DNA of 64,000 nucleotides, from assembly GCF_014645735.1 (NCBI RefSeq), contig NZ_BMMH01000006.1, positions 186,001-250,000 of the forward strand, given 5' to 3'. A model generated the notes under the pieces. The model worked only from the letters and a program-made list of their open reading frames with translations. It was not told the origin of the DNA and searched no databases. Shown piece after piece: positions 18,151 through 27,519 of this stretch. Each line of letters starts with the position of its first letter. The stretch's first letter is position 1. The translations under genes and the position numbers were made by a program. This DNA is from Nocardia jinanensis. GTDB taxonomy: Bacteria; Actinomycetota; Actinomycetes; Mycobacteriales; Mycobacteriaceae.

Positions 18151-18246
18151 GGCAGGCTCCCTTCCCGCGTCGATGCGGGGTAATGGCGATGAACGGATGC
18201 CCTTTCGGGCGGATGGCCGACGAGCCACCGGTTGACAAGGAATCTG

Positions 18247-19449
18247 TTATGGCCGGTAGCGGTCGAAGACTGTCCTGCGCACCTCGGCGGCGTATTCGGT
18301 GAAGTCGACACGCCCGTTGGTTCCCTCGAATCCCAGATCCATCGCGGCCAGTCGGCCGTGCCAGGTTCCCATGGTCTTCTCATAGTCGCGCAGCATCTGT
18401 TCCGGCGACTCGATCCGGTCGGGGGCCAGTGAGGGCAATGCGGCACGCACCGAGGCGTGATGGTTTTTCAGGGTCGTCAGTAATCCGTCCTCCGGATCAT
18501 GGAATTTCAACGCGTGTTTCGAGGCGCCTGTGTCGACGAGGACCTTTTCCAATCCCAGCCCTTCATATTCGAGATAACCTTGAAACCACAGATAGGCGGC
18601 GTCCCATATCACGCGCTGGTCCTCGACCGGCAGCGAATTCCATACTTCCTGGTTGATCACGATGTACTGGGCGTTGATACCGGTCAGCGGCAGGTTGGTG
18701 TAGTGCTTGGCAACCTCCCAGAATCCGTATGAAGTCACGGTCTTGGGAGAGGCGAGGGTGCAGTCGATGACCCCGCGTTCGAGCCCTTCGTAAGTTTCGC
18801 CGATGGAAAGACTCACCGGTGTCATGCCCAGCGCGCGTACCTCGTCGTCCCACATCCCGCCGCCGGATCGGATGCGTTTGCCGGCCGCGTCCGCGAGTGT
18901 GGTGACCGGGGTCTTACAGAGGATGTCGTAGTTGGTGATCGGGTGCGCCGAGAACAGCAGCTTCATGCCACGGTTCTCGAATTGGCTGTTCACCTCCTCG
19001 CTGGACATCGCGAAGTCGGCCTGAGCGGCGTTGGCCTGCATAACGCCCCGGGGGTAGTCGGTATCGGCCAGATTTCCCAGGCGGGAAAGCCATTCGGTGA
19101 CCGGGAACTCGCTGGGATAGTAGGTCGCGGTGAACATACCCAGATCCGCGACCCCGCCACGTACGCCCGAGGCCATATCCGTACCCGTCAGCAGGCTGCC
19201 ACCCCAGTACGCGTCGAACCCGATACGGCCGCCGGTGCGTTCGGTGACCTCCGCCGCGAACGCGCGGAAACCATCACCCGATTGTGCGCTGGTGTAATCC
19301 GCGTAGCGCAGGACCAGCGGCTCGTCGGATGTTCCGGTGGCTCTATGCCCGGCGGCACCGCATGCCGACAAGAGCACCAGTATCGCCACCGCGGCGGCCC
19401 CGCGGCGGGCTTGCCGCCAGAAGCCGGCGGCATGTTTTCTTCGCCCCAT
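18247..19449 (-). CDS. dctP: TRAP transporter substrate-binding lipoprotein (DctP)
   Basis: A 400-residue extracytoplasmic solute-binding protein of the DctP family, anchored as a lipoprotein: the signal peptide ends in the lipobox LLSAC at about residues 26-30. After it come the DctP landmarks LRYADYTSAQSGDGFRAFAA, LADAAGKRIRSGG and the strap region with VTSYGFWEVAKHYTNLPL. It captures the transported acid outside the membrane and hands it to DctQM. The C2 methyl-branch suggestion from the racemase is the only hint to the ligand. A small palindrome, ACCGATCATCGGT at 19463-19475, lies just upstream and could be an operator. Confidence 0.92.
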   Translation of the reverse strand: MGRRKHAAGFWRQARRGAAAVAILVLLSACGAAGHRATGTSDEPLVLRYADYTSAQSGDGFRAFAAEVTERTGGRIGFDAYWGGSLLTGTDMASGVRGGVADLGMFTATYYPSEFPVTEWLSRLGNLADTDYPRGVMQANAAQADFAMSSEEVNSQFENRGMKLLFSAHPITNYDILCKTPVTTLADAAGKRIRSGGGMWDDEVRALGMTPVSLSIGETYEGLERGVIDCTLASPKTVTSYGFWEVAKHYTNLPLTGINAQYIVINQEVWNSLPVEDQRVIWDAAYLWFQGYLEYEGLGLEKVLVDTGASKHALKFHDPEDGLLTTLKNHHASVRAALPSLAPDRIESPEQMLRDYEKTMGTWHGRLAAMDLGFEGTNGRVDFTEYAAEVRRTVFDRYRP

Positions 19450-19462
19450 CGTCTCGCCTTTC

Positions 19463-19475
19463 TACCGATCATCGG
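19463..19475. promoter_or_regulatory. Palindrome upstream of dctP
   Basis: ACCGATCATCGGT is a perfect 6+1+6 palindrome 14-26 bases before the dctP start. Its place in the 143-base gap between the acyl-CoA dehydrogenase and dctP genes suggests a regulator site, but it does not match the FadR-type pattern at 13373. Confidence 0.3.
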
Positions 19476-19592
19476 TGACCGGGTCTGGGTCTCTGTCCTC
19501 TGTGGTGCAGCCGGCCGGTCCACGCGTATCACGCCGGATCGCCGGAGTCCGGCGTGGTACGCGATCGGCCACGCGGTGGTGTGTTTACGCGA

Positions 19593-20774
19593 TCAAAGTC
19601 CCATACGCTTTGCGATGACATTCCGCTGGATTTCGTTCGTACCGCCCCCTATGGGGCCGACGCGGGAGTCGCGGAAGAACATCTGCATATCGTATTCCAT
19701 GGAATAGCCGGCGCCGCCGAGAATTTGCAGCCCGATATCGGCGCATTTGAAGTTGTTCTCGGTGCAGACGATCTTGGCGATCGACGTTTCCTCGATGGCA
19801 TCGTGGCCGGCGTCGAGGAGTTCGGCCACCCGGTAGACCGACTGTCGTGCGGTTTCGGCCATTATGCGCATATCGACCAGTTTGTGCTGGTTGACCTGGA
19901 AGTCCGAGATCGGGCGGTCGAATTGGATGCGGTTCTTGGCGTAATCCTGGGCGTACTCGGTGATGCGGAAACAGTGTCCGGCCGAGATCGAGGCCAGCGC
20001 CAGCCGCTCGACAGCCAGGCACTTCATCATGTTCTTCCAGGTCTTGTTCTCTTCTCCGATCAGATTCGTTTCAGGGACGAATACGTTGTCGAGGATCACC
20101 TCGTTGGCATGAGTGGTGCGACGCCCGAGCATCGATAGCGGATTCACCGTTACTCCGGGCGCGCGGGCATCGACCAGGAAAGTGCTCAGCCCCTGGTGGC
20201 GCGATGCGGTGGGGTCCGTCTTGGCAATGACCACGATGTAGTCCGCCAGGTGACCACACGTGATCCATACCTTCGTCCCGGACAGTACATAGCCGTCGTC
20301 CCGGCGTACTGCCCTGGTGGTCAGCCCAGCTACGTCGGAACCGGTTCCCGGCTCGGACATGGCCAGCGCGAGCTTGACCTTGCCCTCGATGATCTGCGGG
20401 ATGATACGGCGCTTGAGCTCGTCGGAGCCGAATTTGGAGACGTGGCCGCCGGCATAGATCAAGGTGGTCATCACACCCTGCCCGATGCCGGTGTAATGGT
20501 AACCGAGCGCTTCCATGAGGACGGTGAGATCCTTGAAAGTGCCTGCGGCACCGCCGTATTTCTCTTCGAATGGAATTCCCAGGAATCCCGATGCCGCGAG
20601 AGCCTGGTATGCCTCTTCCGGGAACTGCCGCTTTTCGTCGAGGTCGCGGATGCTGTCGAGAGGCAGAGTGTTGCGGAGAATATCCAGAACGCTCTCACGA
20701 ATCATGATCTGCTCGTCGGAGAGCCCTACCGTGTTGACGAGGCCGGTATTCTGTCGGATGGCTGCGGTGGTCAT
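19593..20774 (-). CDS. Acyl-CoA dehydrogenase, IVD/LCAD-type catalytic base
   Basis: A 393-residue FAD-dependent acyl-CoA dehydrogenase that makes 2,3-enoyl-CoA in the cytosol. Visible landmarks are the FAD-contact segment LALAMSEPGTGSDVAGLTTR, the WITCG loop, and the C-terminal LQILGGAGYSMEYDMQMFFR with DSRVGPIGGGTNEIQR. In the last motif the catalytic Glu of medium-chain enzymes (EGT) is Gly (GGT). Instead a Glu stands in helix G (LAVERLALA), the position used by isovaleryl-CoA and long-chain dehydrogenases, so the enzyme should still work. That placement fits branched substrates. It lies 30 bases after the MaoC gene. Confidence 0.92.
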   Translation of the reverse strand: MTTAAIRQNTGLVNTVGLSDEQIMIRESVLDILRNTLPLDSIRDLDEKRQFPEEAYQALAASGFLGIPFEEKYGGAAGTFKDLTVLMEALGYHYTGIGQGVMTTLIYAGGHVSKFGSDELKRRIIPQIIEGKVKLALAMSEPGTGSDVAGLTTRAVRRDDGYVLSGTKVWITCGHLADYIVVIAKTDPTASRHQGLSTFLVDARAPGVTVNPLSMLGRRTTHANEVILDNVFVPETNLIGEENKTWKNMMKCLAVERLALASISAGHCFRITEYAQDYAKNRIQFDRPISDFQVNQHKLVDMRIMAETARQSVYRVAELLDAGHDAIEETSIAKIVCTENNFKCADIGLQILGGAGYSMEYDMQMFFRDSRVGPIGGGTNEIQRNVIAKRMGL

Positions 20775-20804
20775 GCATGTGCTCCTTCTGCGGTCTGATA
20801 CGGC

Positions 20805-21287
20805 TCAGGGAATTCGTTTGCCGAGTTCGGCGGCCGCGAGCCCGGCCTTGCTGTACACCATGGTTTTCATCACTCCGCGCTGGGTCAGTTTCCCGTTCTG
20901 GTTGAGCAGCTCCATCTGCCGGGCCACCACACCGCGGTCGGGCTTGGATGAGCTGACTCGGCTCGAAAGAACGGTGGTCCGGAGATAAACCGTGTCTCCG
21001 ATGAATACGGGCTCGAGGAATTCCCATTCGTCCACCCCGAGCGCGGCGATAGACGTGCCGTCGAACTGCCCCATCCGGGCGCTGAGGCCCGTGCAGATGG
21101 ACATACCGAGTGTTCCGTGTGCGATGCGCTGTCCAAGAGGGGAGCGGGCGCTGTATTCCGCGTCGGTGTGCATGGGGTTGGTATCTCCGGAAATCCACGA
21201 GTACTGGACTACATCGGTTTCCGTGACGGTGCGGCCGGGGCTGACGGATACCTCACCGACGATGAATTCTTCGACACATTTACCCAT
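20805..21287 (-). CDS. MaoC-family enoyl-CoA hydratase
   Basis: A 160-residue hot-dog-fold protein. The R-specific hydratase motif is complete: SGDTNPMHTDAEYS with catalytic Asp and His, followed by PLGQRIAHG. It would hydrate the enoyl-CoA made by the dehydrogenase encoded next to it. The ATG at 21287 overlaps the end of the acyl-CoA synthetase gene by 8 bases; the frame reaches further upstream but only through that gene's antiphase. Active as a homodimer in related single-domain enzymes. Confidence 0.9.
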   Translation of the reverse strand: MGKCVEEFIVGEVSVSPGRTVTETDVVQYSWISGDTNPMHTDAEYSARSPLGQRIAHGTLGMSICTGLSARMGQFDGTSIAALGVDEWEFLEPVFIGDTVYLRTTVLSSRVSSSKPDRGVVARQMELLNQNGKLTQRGVMKTMVYSKAGLAAAELGKRIP

Positions 21288-23481
21288 TTCGGGCTCCCTC
21301 CTGGATGGCTGCCGCTTCGGGGTGACCCGTGACAACCAGAGCATCGGCGGCAGTCGCGCCGGTGCGTCCGACGATGAGCGGATTGACGTCCACCTCGGTG
21401 AGGACGTCCGCCAGGTCGCCCACCATCTCCGAGAACCGGACGATGACATCGACCAGGGCGTCGATGTCATAGCCGGGATCGCCCCGTACTCCGGTGAGAA
21501 TCTTGTGCAGGCGCAGCGACGCGATCATCCGGCGTGCGGTGTCCGCTGTCACCGGCGCCGGCTGGGTCGAGACGTCACGAAGCAGCTCGACGAGGATTCC
21601 GCCGGAACCCACGGTGATCATCGGACCGAACTGGGGATCGATCCGGGATCCGAGCAGAACCTCCGCCCCGGCGCCCACCATCGTCTGCACACTGACGCCG
21701 TCGATCCGTGCGCCGGGAGCGAGCGAGCGAACACTGTGCAGAATTTCTGCTGCTGCGGCACGCACCTCCCCCGCTGAGCCGAGGTTCAACCGGACTCCAC
21801 CGACTTCGGTCTTGTGCTGGATATCGGCCGAAGCGATCTTGAGAACCACCGGGTAGCCGAGGCGATCGGCGAATTCCGCAGCCTCCTCGGCTGTGGTCGC
21901 CAGCGCTTCCCGAGGTACGGCGATGCCGTATGCGGACAGGGCGGCTTTGGCCTGCTGCTCGGTCAGTGCCGATGACTTGTCCTCCACGGCCGCGAGGATG
22001 CCGCGGATGGTAGCCGCCGCGGCGGGGTCCGAGATCCGCTTCGACGAGGGGCGCGCGTCAAAGGTGCGCCGACGCGTATGCCAGTTCTGCCACAGCCGGA
22101 TAGCGCGCATACACCGCGCCGCGGACCGGAACAACGTGATCTTCGGGTCCCCATCGAGGTCTCGGCTGCCCGGCCCCTCCAGCCACTCGTTCATCCAGAC
22201 CGCGGCGAGCGCGGTCTCGGTGCGCGCACCGGCCTGGCCGAGTATCGATGCACGCACACCGGTCGTCGTCTCGTGTACGAACACCAGCGGGACCACGACC
22301 GCGCCCAGGCCCGGATCGGCGGTGAACGCGTCCAGGCAGTGGGCGAAGGTCGCCGCGTCCTTGAGGACTTCGGCGGTCAGATCGGCCGGGTTACCGATCG
22401 ACCCGAATGCCGGCACCACTTCACTGAGAGCGAGGCGAGTGGACTCGTGCAATGCCGGCAGTTCGAGGTCGTTGGCCTCGGCCTTGTCGGCGTTGATGAC
22501 CCCCGCGCCACCGGATGTGGACATGATGCCGACGCCGGGGGCGGCCGGGCCCCGCGGGTTCTTGGCGAAGAAGGACGCGATCTCGGTCAGCGCCTCGAGG
22601 TCGTCGACCCAGATAGCGCCCGCGCGCTCGCATGCCGCCTCGTATGCCGCGGTCGATCCGGTCAAGGTGCCGGTGTGCGACATCGCGGCCAACCCGCTCT
22701 TCACACCGTTGCCCGCCTTGTAGACGATCAACGGTTTGCCGGCAGCATCGGCCAGACGAGCAGCCTGCATGAAACGCTCGCCACTCTTGACGCCCTCCAT
22801 CAAGCAGATGATCACCTCAGCGGTGGGTTCCTGTGCCAGGTAGGCGATGTAGTCACAGACATCGACGTCCGCGGAATTTCCCGAGGCCAGGTAGTGGCTG
22901 ACGCCGACACCGCGCTGAACGGCCTGTAAGACGGTGTATCCGAGCGCGCCGCTCTGCGAGACGATCGCGATACCCCCGGCCGCTCCGGCGGTGATGGCCC
23001 CGGAGTCGGTCATGAAGTTCATCGCGCCGCCGGTGCCGAGGTTGATGAGGCCGACACAGTTCGGGCCCGCGACTCGCAGCCCGGTGCGCTGTGCCAGCTC
23101 CGCGATGGCAACCTGCGCGGCGATTCCTTCCTCGAGTCCGGTTTCGCTGAAGCCCGAGGCATAGACGACCGCCCCGCGGGCTCCGACCCGAGCGGCTTCC
23201 TCGAGGGTTTCCAGTACCAGATGCCCTGCGACACAGACGATTACGCAGTCCGGCAGTTCGGGAAGATCGCGCAGGCCGGGAACGCAGGGCCGACCCTCCA
23301 CAGTGTCGTAGCGCGGGTTCACCCCGTAGACACGGCCGGTGAAGCCGCTGAGGTTCTCCATCGTGCGTTTCCCGAACCCCCCGGGGGTCGCAGAGGCGCC
23401 GACGACCGCGATCACGGCCGGATCGATCAGTTTCTTCAGGTCATCGCGGGAGAACACATCTCTCCCGTTCGTCTGGCTCAC
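21280..23481 (-). CDS. Acyl-CoA synthetase (ADP/NDP-forming) family
   Basis: A 733-residue fused alpha-beta acyl-CoA synthetase of the ADP-forming acetate-CoA ligase superfamily, which makes an acyl-CoA from acid, CoA and ATP. The N-terminal CoA-binding domain starts near VIAVVGASATPGGFGKRTME. The ligase-CoA domain holds IAIVSQSGALGYTVL, and the phosphohistidine candidate is in AAMSHTGTLTGSTAAY. The C-terminal ATP-grasp domain begins near LTEQQAKAALSAYGI and contains PVVLKIASADIQHKTEVGGV. As the first gene of the leftward set it probably activates the acid imported by the TRAP carrier. The thiolase gene is divergent, 128 bases away. Confidence 0.93.
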   Translation of the reverse strand: MSQTNGRDVFSRDDLKKLIDPAVIAVVGASATPGGFGKRTMENLSGFTGRVYGVNPRYDTVEGRPCVPGLRDLPELPDCVIVCVAGHLVLETLEEAARVGARGAVVYASGFSETGLEEGIAAQVAIAELAQRTGLRVAGPNCVGLINLGTGGAMNFMTDSGAITAGAAGGIAIVSQSGALGYTVLQAVQRGVGVSHYLASGNSADVDVCDYIAYLAQEPTAEVIICLMEGVKSGERFMQAARLADAAGKPLIVYKAGNGVKSGLAAMSHTGTLTGSTAAYEAACERAGAIWVDDLEALTEIASFFAKNPRGPAAPGVGIMSTSGGAGVINADKAEANDLELPALHESTRLALSEVVPAFGSIGNPADLTAEVLKDAATFAHCLDAFTADPGLGAVVVPLVFVHETTTGVRASILGQAGARTETALAAVWMNEWLEGPGSRDLDGDPKITLFRSAARCMRAIRLWQNWHTRRRTFDARPSSKRISDPAAAATIRGILAAVEDKSSALTEQQAKAALSAYGIAVPREALATTAEEAAEFADRLGYPVVLKIASADIQHKTEVGGVRLNLGSAGEVRAAAAEILHSVRSLAPGARIDGVSVQTMVGAGAEVLLGSRIDPQFGPMITVGSGGILVELLRDVSTQPAPVTADTARRMIASLRLHKILTGVRGDPGYDIDALVDVIVRFSEMVGDLADVLTEVDVNPLIVGRTGATAADALVVTGHPEAAAIQEGARNG

Positions 23482-23609
23482 AAAGTCCTCCTTCGACCCG
23501 CTGGCGCATTGGTCCTTCCATTGATATGTTGTGAGTCACTCCCTGATCTGTCAAGTGGCTACGTCACAGCAAGCCGGGCCACCGGACGCGGCGGAAGAAG
23601 GATTCACAC

Positions 23610-24803
23610 GTGGAAAAGACCGTCACCATCATCGGGGCCGCCGCATTGCCCGTCGGCAAATGGCAGAGCGCGCCCACCGCAGCTGTCCAGGTCCTCGAGC
23701 ACGAAGTCTTGGCGCGGCTGGTACTGCAGGCCACCGCCGATGCCGGCATCGACAAGAGCGAGGTCCAGGGCATGACCTTCGCGCAGCCTCGGCCGTACAC
23801 GGCGCAGAAGTACTTCGCGACGTTCATGGCCCACTACCTGCGGTTGCCCTGCGCGGGAAACATCTCCGAGGTGCTGGGCAACGGGATGACCGGTGGGTTC
23901 GCCTTCGAGCACGCCGCCAACGACATCCTTCTCGGGCGATCGAAGGTCTCCCTGGCCCTGGGAGTCAACTTCGAAACGGCGATCACCGCGCGCGAGCACA
24001 TGATGAGTTCGATGCGCGCAGTCGGGGACGTCGACTTCCAAGCGCCGTTCGGGATCACTCCCATCGCGTGGTACGCAATGGACGCCACGCGCTACATCCA
24101 TGACCACGGCTCGTCCCGTGAGGAACTGGCGACCGTTGCCGTGAAGAATCGCGGTCACGCCGCCCTGAACCCGCTGGCGCAATTCCGCAAGCCGATAACC
24201 CTCGACGACGTGCTGTCACAGCCGATGATCGTGGAACCACTCGGCCTCTACGAGGTCCCCCCGCGCAGCGACGGAGCCGTGTGCCTCGTGCTGGCCGAGG
24301 AAGAAGTCGCCAGGTCGTCGGGCCGGCCGTACGTGCGGGTTCGCTCCCGCGGCTTCTACCACGAGGGGGCGCACCAGATCAGCGAAGTACCCAACGATAT
24401 GACCGCACTCGAGGCCGCGCAGGTCGCCGGTCGACAAGCATACGACCGGGCGGGAATCTCGCCGGCCGATGTCGACCTGGCCGAAATCTACGCGCCGTGC
24501 ACCATTGTCGAAGTCCTGGCGGCGGAAGCACTCGGATTGACTCCACGCGGTATGGGTGCGCGATACGCGGCCGAGGGCCGAACCAGCCTCGGCGGCGATA
24601 TCCCGATCTGCACCTCGGGGGGCCTCACCTCACGCGGCCACCCCGCCTACATCACCCCGCTCTACAGCTTCGTCGAAGTATTCGAGCAGCTACGCGGAAC
24701 GGCCGGTGAGCGCCAGGTCCACGCCGCGGAACTCGCGCTGACCAGCGCCGAACTCGGCAATTACAACGCTGCCCTGGTTCACATCCTCGAAGGAGTGCAC
24801 TGA
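23610..24803 (+). CDS. Thiolase family protein
   Basis: A 397-residue thiolase-superfamily protein of the acetyl-CoA acetyltransferase / SCP2-thiolase-like group that works with a separate OB-fold partner. Landmarks are GNGMTGGFAFEHAANDI in the N-terminal half and CTSGGLTSRGHPAYIT near the end, where the conserved GHP histidine is present. It would cleave a 3-ketoacyl-CoA to complete the beta-oxidation of the cluster substrate. The GTG at 23610 follows AAGAAGGA. Its stop overlaps the next start by one base (TGATG), so the two are co-translated. Confidence 0.88.
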   Translation: MEKTVTIIGAAALPVGKWQSAPTAAVQVLEHEVLARLVLQATADAGIDKSEVQGMTFAQPRPYTAQKYFATFMAHYLRLPCAGNISEVLGNGMTGGFAFEHAANDILLGRSKVSLALGVNFETAITAREHMMSSMRAVGDVDFQAPFGITPIAWYAMDATRYIHDHGSSREELATVAVKNRGHAALNPLAQFRKPITLDDVLSQPMIVEPLGLYEVPPRSDGAVCLVLAEEEVARSSGRPYVRVRSRGFYHEGAHQISEVPNDMTALEAAQVAGRQAYDRAGISPADVDLAEIYAPCTIVEVLAAEALGLTPRGMGARYAAEGRTSLGGDIPICTSGGLTSRGHPAYITPLYSFVEVFEQLRGTAGERQVHAAELALTSAELGNYNAALVHILEGVH

Positions 24804-25234
24804 TGATCCCGATCGTCGATATCCCTTCTGGGCATCCGTATCCCCAGCGAGTCACCGAAGCCACCGCACCGTTCTGGGACGCGCTCCGCGAAGGAAGGCT
24901 CATCACGACCGCGAACGCCACAACCGGGCGCCCGACCTTTCCCCCGAAACCGATCGACCCACACACCTGGAGTCAAGACGTCACCTGGATCGAACTGGCC
25001 GGCCGGGGCACGCTGTACTCGTTCACCACGATCCACGCGGCTCCCGATGCCTTCGTCGATGAAGTGCCCTACCGAGTGTGCGTCGTCGACCTCGATGAAG
25101 GCCTGCGCCTGGCCACCCGTCTCTGGGGAAGCGACGAGGTCCGACCCGGCGACCGCGTCGAAATCATCGCTGTGCGATACACCGACCACATCTCTTTCGC
25201 CGCTCGTTCTCTCAGCGGCAGCGACGGGCGATAG
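24803..25234 (+). CDS. OB-fold protein (DUF35-like) that lost its zinc ribbon cysteines
   Basis: A 143-residue thiolase partner of the DUF35 type. Family members have an N-terminal helix and rubredoxin-like zinc ribbon followed by an OB fold that binds acyl-CoA. The helix (APFWDALREGRL) and the FPPKPIDPH linker are recognisable, and the OB fold starts at RGTLYSFTTIH. However, the four ribbon cysteines are missing: the expected positions read Asn, Thr, Asp and Thr. The fold may be held without zinc. The coupling to the thiolase gene supports a subunit role. Confidence 0.85.
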   Translation: MIPIVDIPSGHPYPQRVTEATAPFWDALREGRLITTANATTGRPTFPPKPIDPHTWSQDVTWIELAGRGTLYSFTTIHAAPDAFVDEVPYRVCVVDLDEGLRLATRLWGSDEVRPGDRVEIIAVRYTDHISFAARSLSGSDGR

Positions 25235-25318
25235 CCGACGGCACCCCGATCCGCCCCGGCCACAGGGCAATACACAGAAGTCGGGCGGGGACGACGCCCC
25301 GCAGAAAGGAAGCGAAGT

Positions 25319-27052
25319 ATGAGCTCGAAGACTGTCAAGTGTGACCTGTTGGTCATCGGATCCGGTGCTGCCGGCATGGCCGCGGCGCTCAAGGCCGCGA
25401 GCGAAGGTCACAGTGTGATCGTCGCCGAGAAGTCGAAATGGCTCGGCGGCACCACCGCGATCTCCGGTGGGTGGGCGTGGGTTCCCGGCAACAAGCAAGG
25501 TGTCGCGGAGGGTGATACCCGTGCGGAGATCGAGCTGTATATCAAGACCCTGGCCAAGGATTGCTTCAAGGCCGAGATGGTGCAGACCTTCCTCGACGCG
25601 GTGCCCGAAGCCATCGACTGGCTCGAGCGGGAAACGGATGTCGAATTCGTCTATCCCGAAATGGCTCCCGATTACCAGATGGATGCCCCCGGCGCGAAGC
25701 CCTCCGGGCGGGCGATCTCGGGCAAGGTCGCCGACGGGCGAATCCTCGGCCAGAACCGGTTACGGGTACGTCCCTATCTCGACACCTATACGGTCTTCGG
25801 CTACATGCCCGAGGTCGGCCCCGACATCGCGCAGTTCTTGCACGCGAACCAGTCGTGGAAGTCATTCGTATATGTATCGAAGAAACTGGTGAAGACCTGG
25901 GCCGAGACGGTGGCGTTCCGTCGCGCGTTCGACCGCACCAACGGCAATTCACTGATGGTTCGGATGGTCTCCTCGGCTGCGAAACTCGGCATCCGGATGT
26001 GGACCGAGACGCCGGTGACGGAAATCGTGCGCGGCGAGAACGGGATCGTGCGCGGGGCCGTCCTCGGTGGCGCGCACGAAGGCACCGTGGAAGCGCGTCT
26101 CGGTGTGGTGATCGCGGCGGGCGGCTATTCGGCGGACGCCTCGTTGCGTGCCCGGTACTGGCGGCACGACCCGGATGGCGCCAATCATTTCACGCCGACG
26201 GTCGGTCACGATGGCGACAACGTACGACTCGCGGCTCCTTTCGGGGGACACGTCGACACCGATGTCCACGAACCGGCCGCGTGGGCACCGGTCACCGTGT
26301 TCACCGGGTTACGCAAACAGCAGCGCCTCTTTCCGCACCTGCGGGCTTTCGGGCTGCCGGGGCTGATCGCCGTGAACCGGCACGGTAAGCGTTTCGCCAA
26401 CGAGTCGAGCTCGTACCACGACTTCGGGGTCGCGATGATCGAGGACAACGCCGACTCCGACCGGACCTTCGGATACATCATCGCCGACTCGAAAGCAATG
26501 CGGAAGTACGGCATCGGGTATGCCAAACCGTGGCCGATCCCGCAGGGATATTTCAAGAAGACCGGGTTCCTGCACAAGGCGAACACCGTGGCGGAACTGG
26601 CCGACAAGATCGGCGTCGACGCCAGCGGCCTGAAAGAGACGCTATCGGAGTTCAACGCAGGCGCCGCACAGGGGAAGGATCCCGCGTTCAACCGTGGTTC
26701 CAATTGGTTCCACCACTTCAAAGGCGATATGGAACACACACCGAATCCCAACCTCGAGCCACTGGACAGGGGTCCGTACTACGCGGCGAAGATCCAGATG
26801 GGCGACCTCGGTGCCTACTCCGGACTCGCCGTCGACCGGCACAGTCAGGTGCTCGACGACGACAATCGGCCCGTTCCCGGCTTGTTCGCCGCCGGCTCGG
26901 CGGCGGTGAGCATCTTCGGCGGAGGCTACCCCGGGTACGGCGCCAACATCGGGCCCGCCCTCGTCTTCGGCTACACCATCGGCCGCGACGCCGCCCTGCT
27001 CGCCGAACAGCGGCAGCAGCCCACACCCTCCGCGGTCACCGAAGACGTCTGA
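25319..27052 (+). CDS. FAD-dependent 3-ketosteroid-dehydrogenase-like oxidoreductase
   Basis: A 577-residue flavoprotein of the fumarate reductase / 3-ketosteroid delta1-dehydrogenase group. The dinucleotide motif CDLLVIGSGAAGMAAALKAA is followed by EKSKWLGGTTAISGGWAWVP. The second FAD region is VVIAAGGYS, and the C-terminal motif reads FGGGYPGYGANIGPALVFGY. It would dehydrogenate or reduce a cyclic ketone or enoyl substrate. A ribosome site AGAAAGGAAG precedes the ATG at 25319. It lies between thiolase and transporter genes in the rightward catabolic set, suggesting a ring-containing substrate, but the exact one is not readable. Confidence 0.88.
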   Translation: MSSKTVKCDLLVIGSGAAGMAAALKAASEGHSVIVAEKSKWLGGTTAISGGWAWVPGNKQGVAEGDTRAEIELYIKTLAKDCFKAEMVQTFLDAVPEAIDWLERETDVEFVYPEMAPDYQMDAPGAKPSGRAISGKVADGRILGQNRLRVRPYLDTYTVFGYMPEVGPDIAQFLHANQSWKSFVYVSKKLVKTWAETVAFRRAFDRTNGNSLMVRMVSSAAKLGIRMWTETPVTEIVRGENGIVRGAVLGGAHEGTVEARLGVVIAAGGYSADASLRARYWRHDPDGANHFTPTVGHDGDNVRLAAPFGGHVDTDVHEPAAWAPVTVFTGLRKQQRLFPHLRAFGLPGLIAVNRHGKRFANESSSYHDFGVAMIEDNADSDRTFGYIIADSKAMRKYGIGYAKPWPIPQGYFKKTGFLHKANTVAELADKIGVDASGLKETLSEFNAGAAQGKDPAFNRGSNWFHHFKGDMEHTPNPNLEPLDRGPYYAAKIQMGDLGAYSGLAVDRHSQVLDDDNRPVPGLFAAGSAAVSIFGGGYPGYGANIGPALVFGYTIGRDAALLAEQRQQPTPSAVTEDV

Positions 27053-27053
27053 G

Positions 27054-27362
27054 GTGGCGTTCTTTCTCGTCCGGTATCGGTACAGCGACGACACCGCAGG
27101 CCGAGACGAGCACCGGCCCGCGCACAAGGATCATCTGGCCGCGGCCGCGGACCGCGGATTGATCCTCGGATCCGGCCCTTTCGCCCCGGGAGAGGAGGCC
27201 GGCGCGGCCATGGTGTATTCGGCCCGCCGAAGGCGCGACGTTGTCGCCGTCATCGAAGCGGACCCGTTCTACCTTCGCGGGTACGTCGCGTCGTACGAAG
27301 TCACCGAATGGATCCCGATGATCGGACCCTGGGCGACCGACCCGCGAGGGCGCACCCCGTAG
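27054..27362 (+). CDS. YciI-like protein
   Basis: A 102-residue dimeric alpha-beta barrel protein of the YciI type, seen in FFLVRYRY, the RPAHKDHLAAAADRGLILGS segment with its conserved His, and DPFYLRGYVASYEVTEW. In catabolic clusters YciI proteins are small isomerase- or lactone-hydrolase-like enzymes, as in muconolactone isomerase relatives. The GTG at 27054 starts one base after the stop of the flavoprotein gene, so it is co-translated with it. Function in this pathway is unknown. Confidence 0.85.
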   Translation: MAFFLVRYRYSDDTAGRDEHRPAHKDHLAAAADRGLILGSGPFAPGEEAGAAMVYSARRRRDVVAVIEADPFYLRGYVASYEVTEWIPMIGPWATDPRGRTP

Positions 27363-27519
27363 TGATATCGGCAGCCTCGTGCTGCGGCCGGGTTGTCGGC
27401 CCGATTCGCCGCCCGAGACGCGCGAACCACGAGCTGCCGCCGTCGGACGTGGCTGTGAAGCGGTCGGCACGCGGACAACTCGCGCCGCTGCCGGGGTCTC
27501 GAGAATGTGAAGGAGTGGC

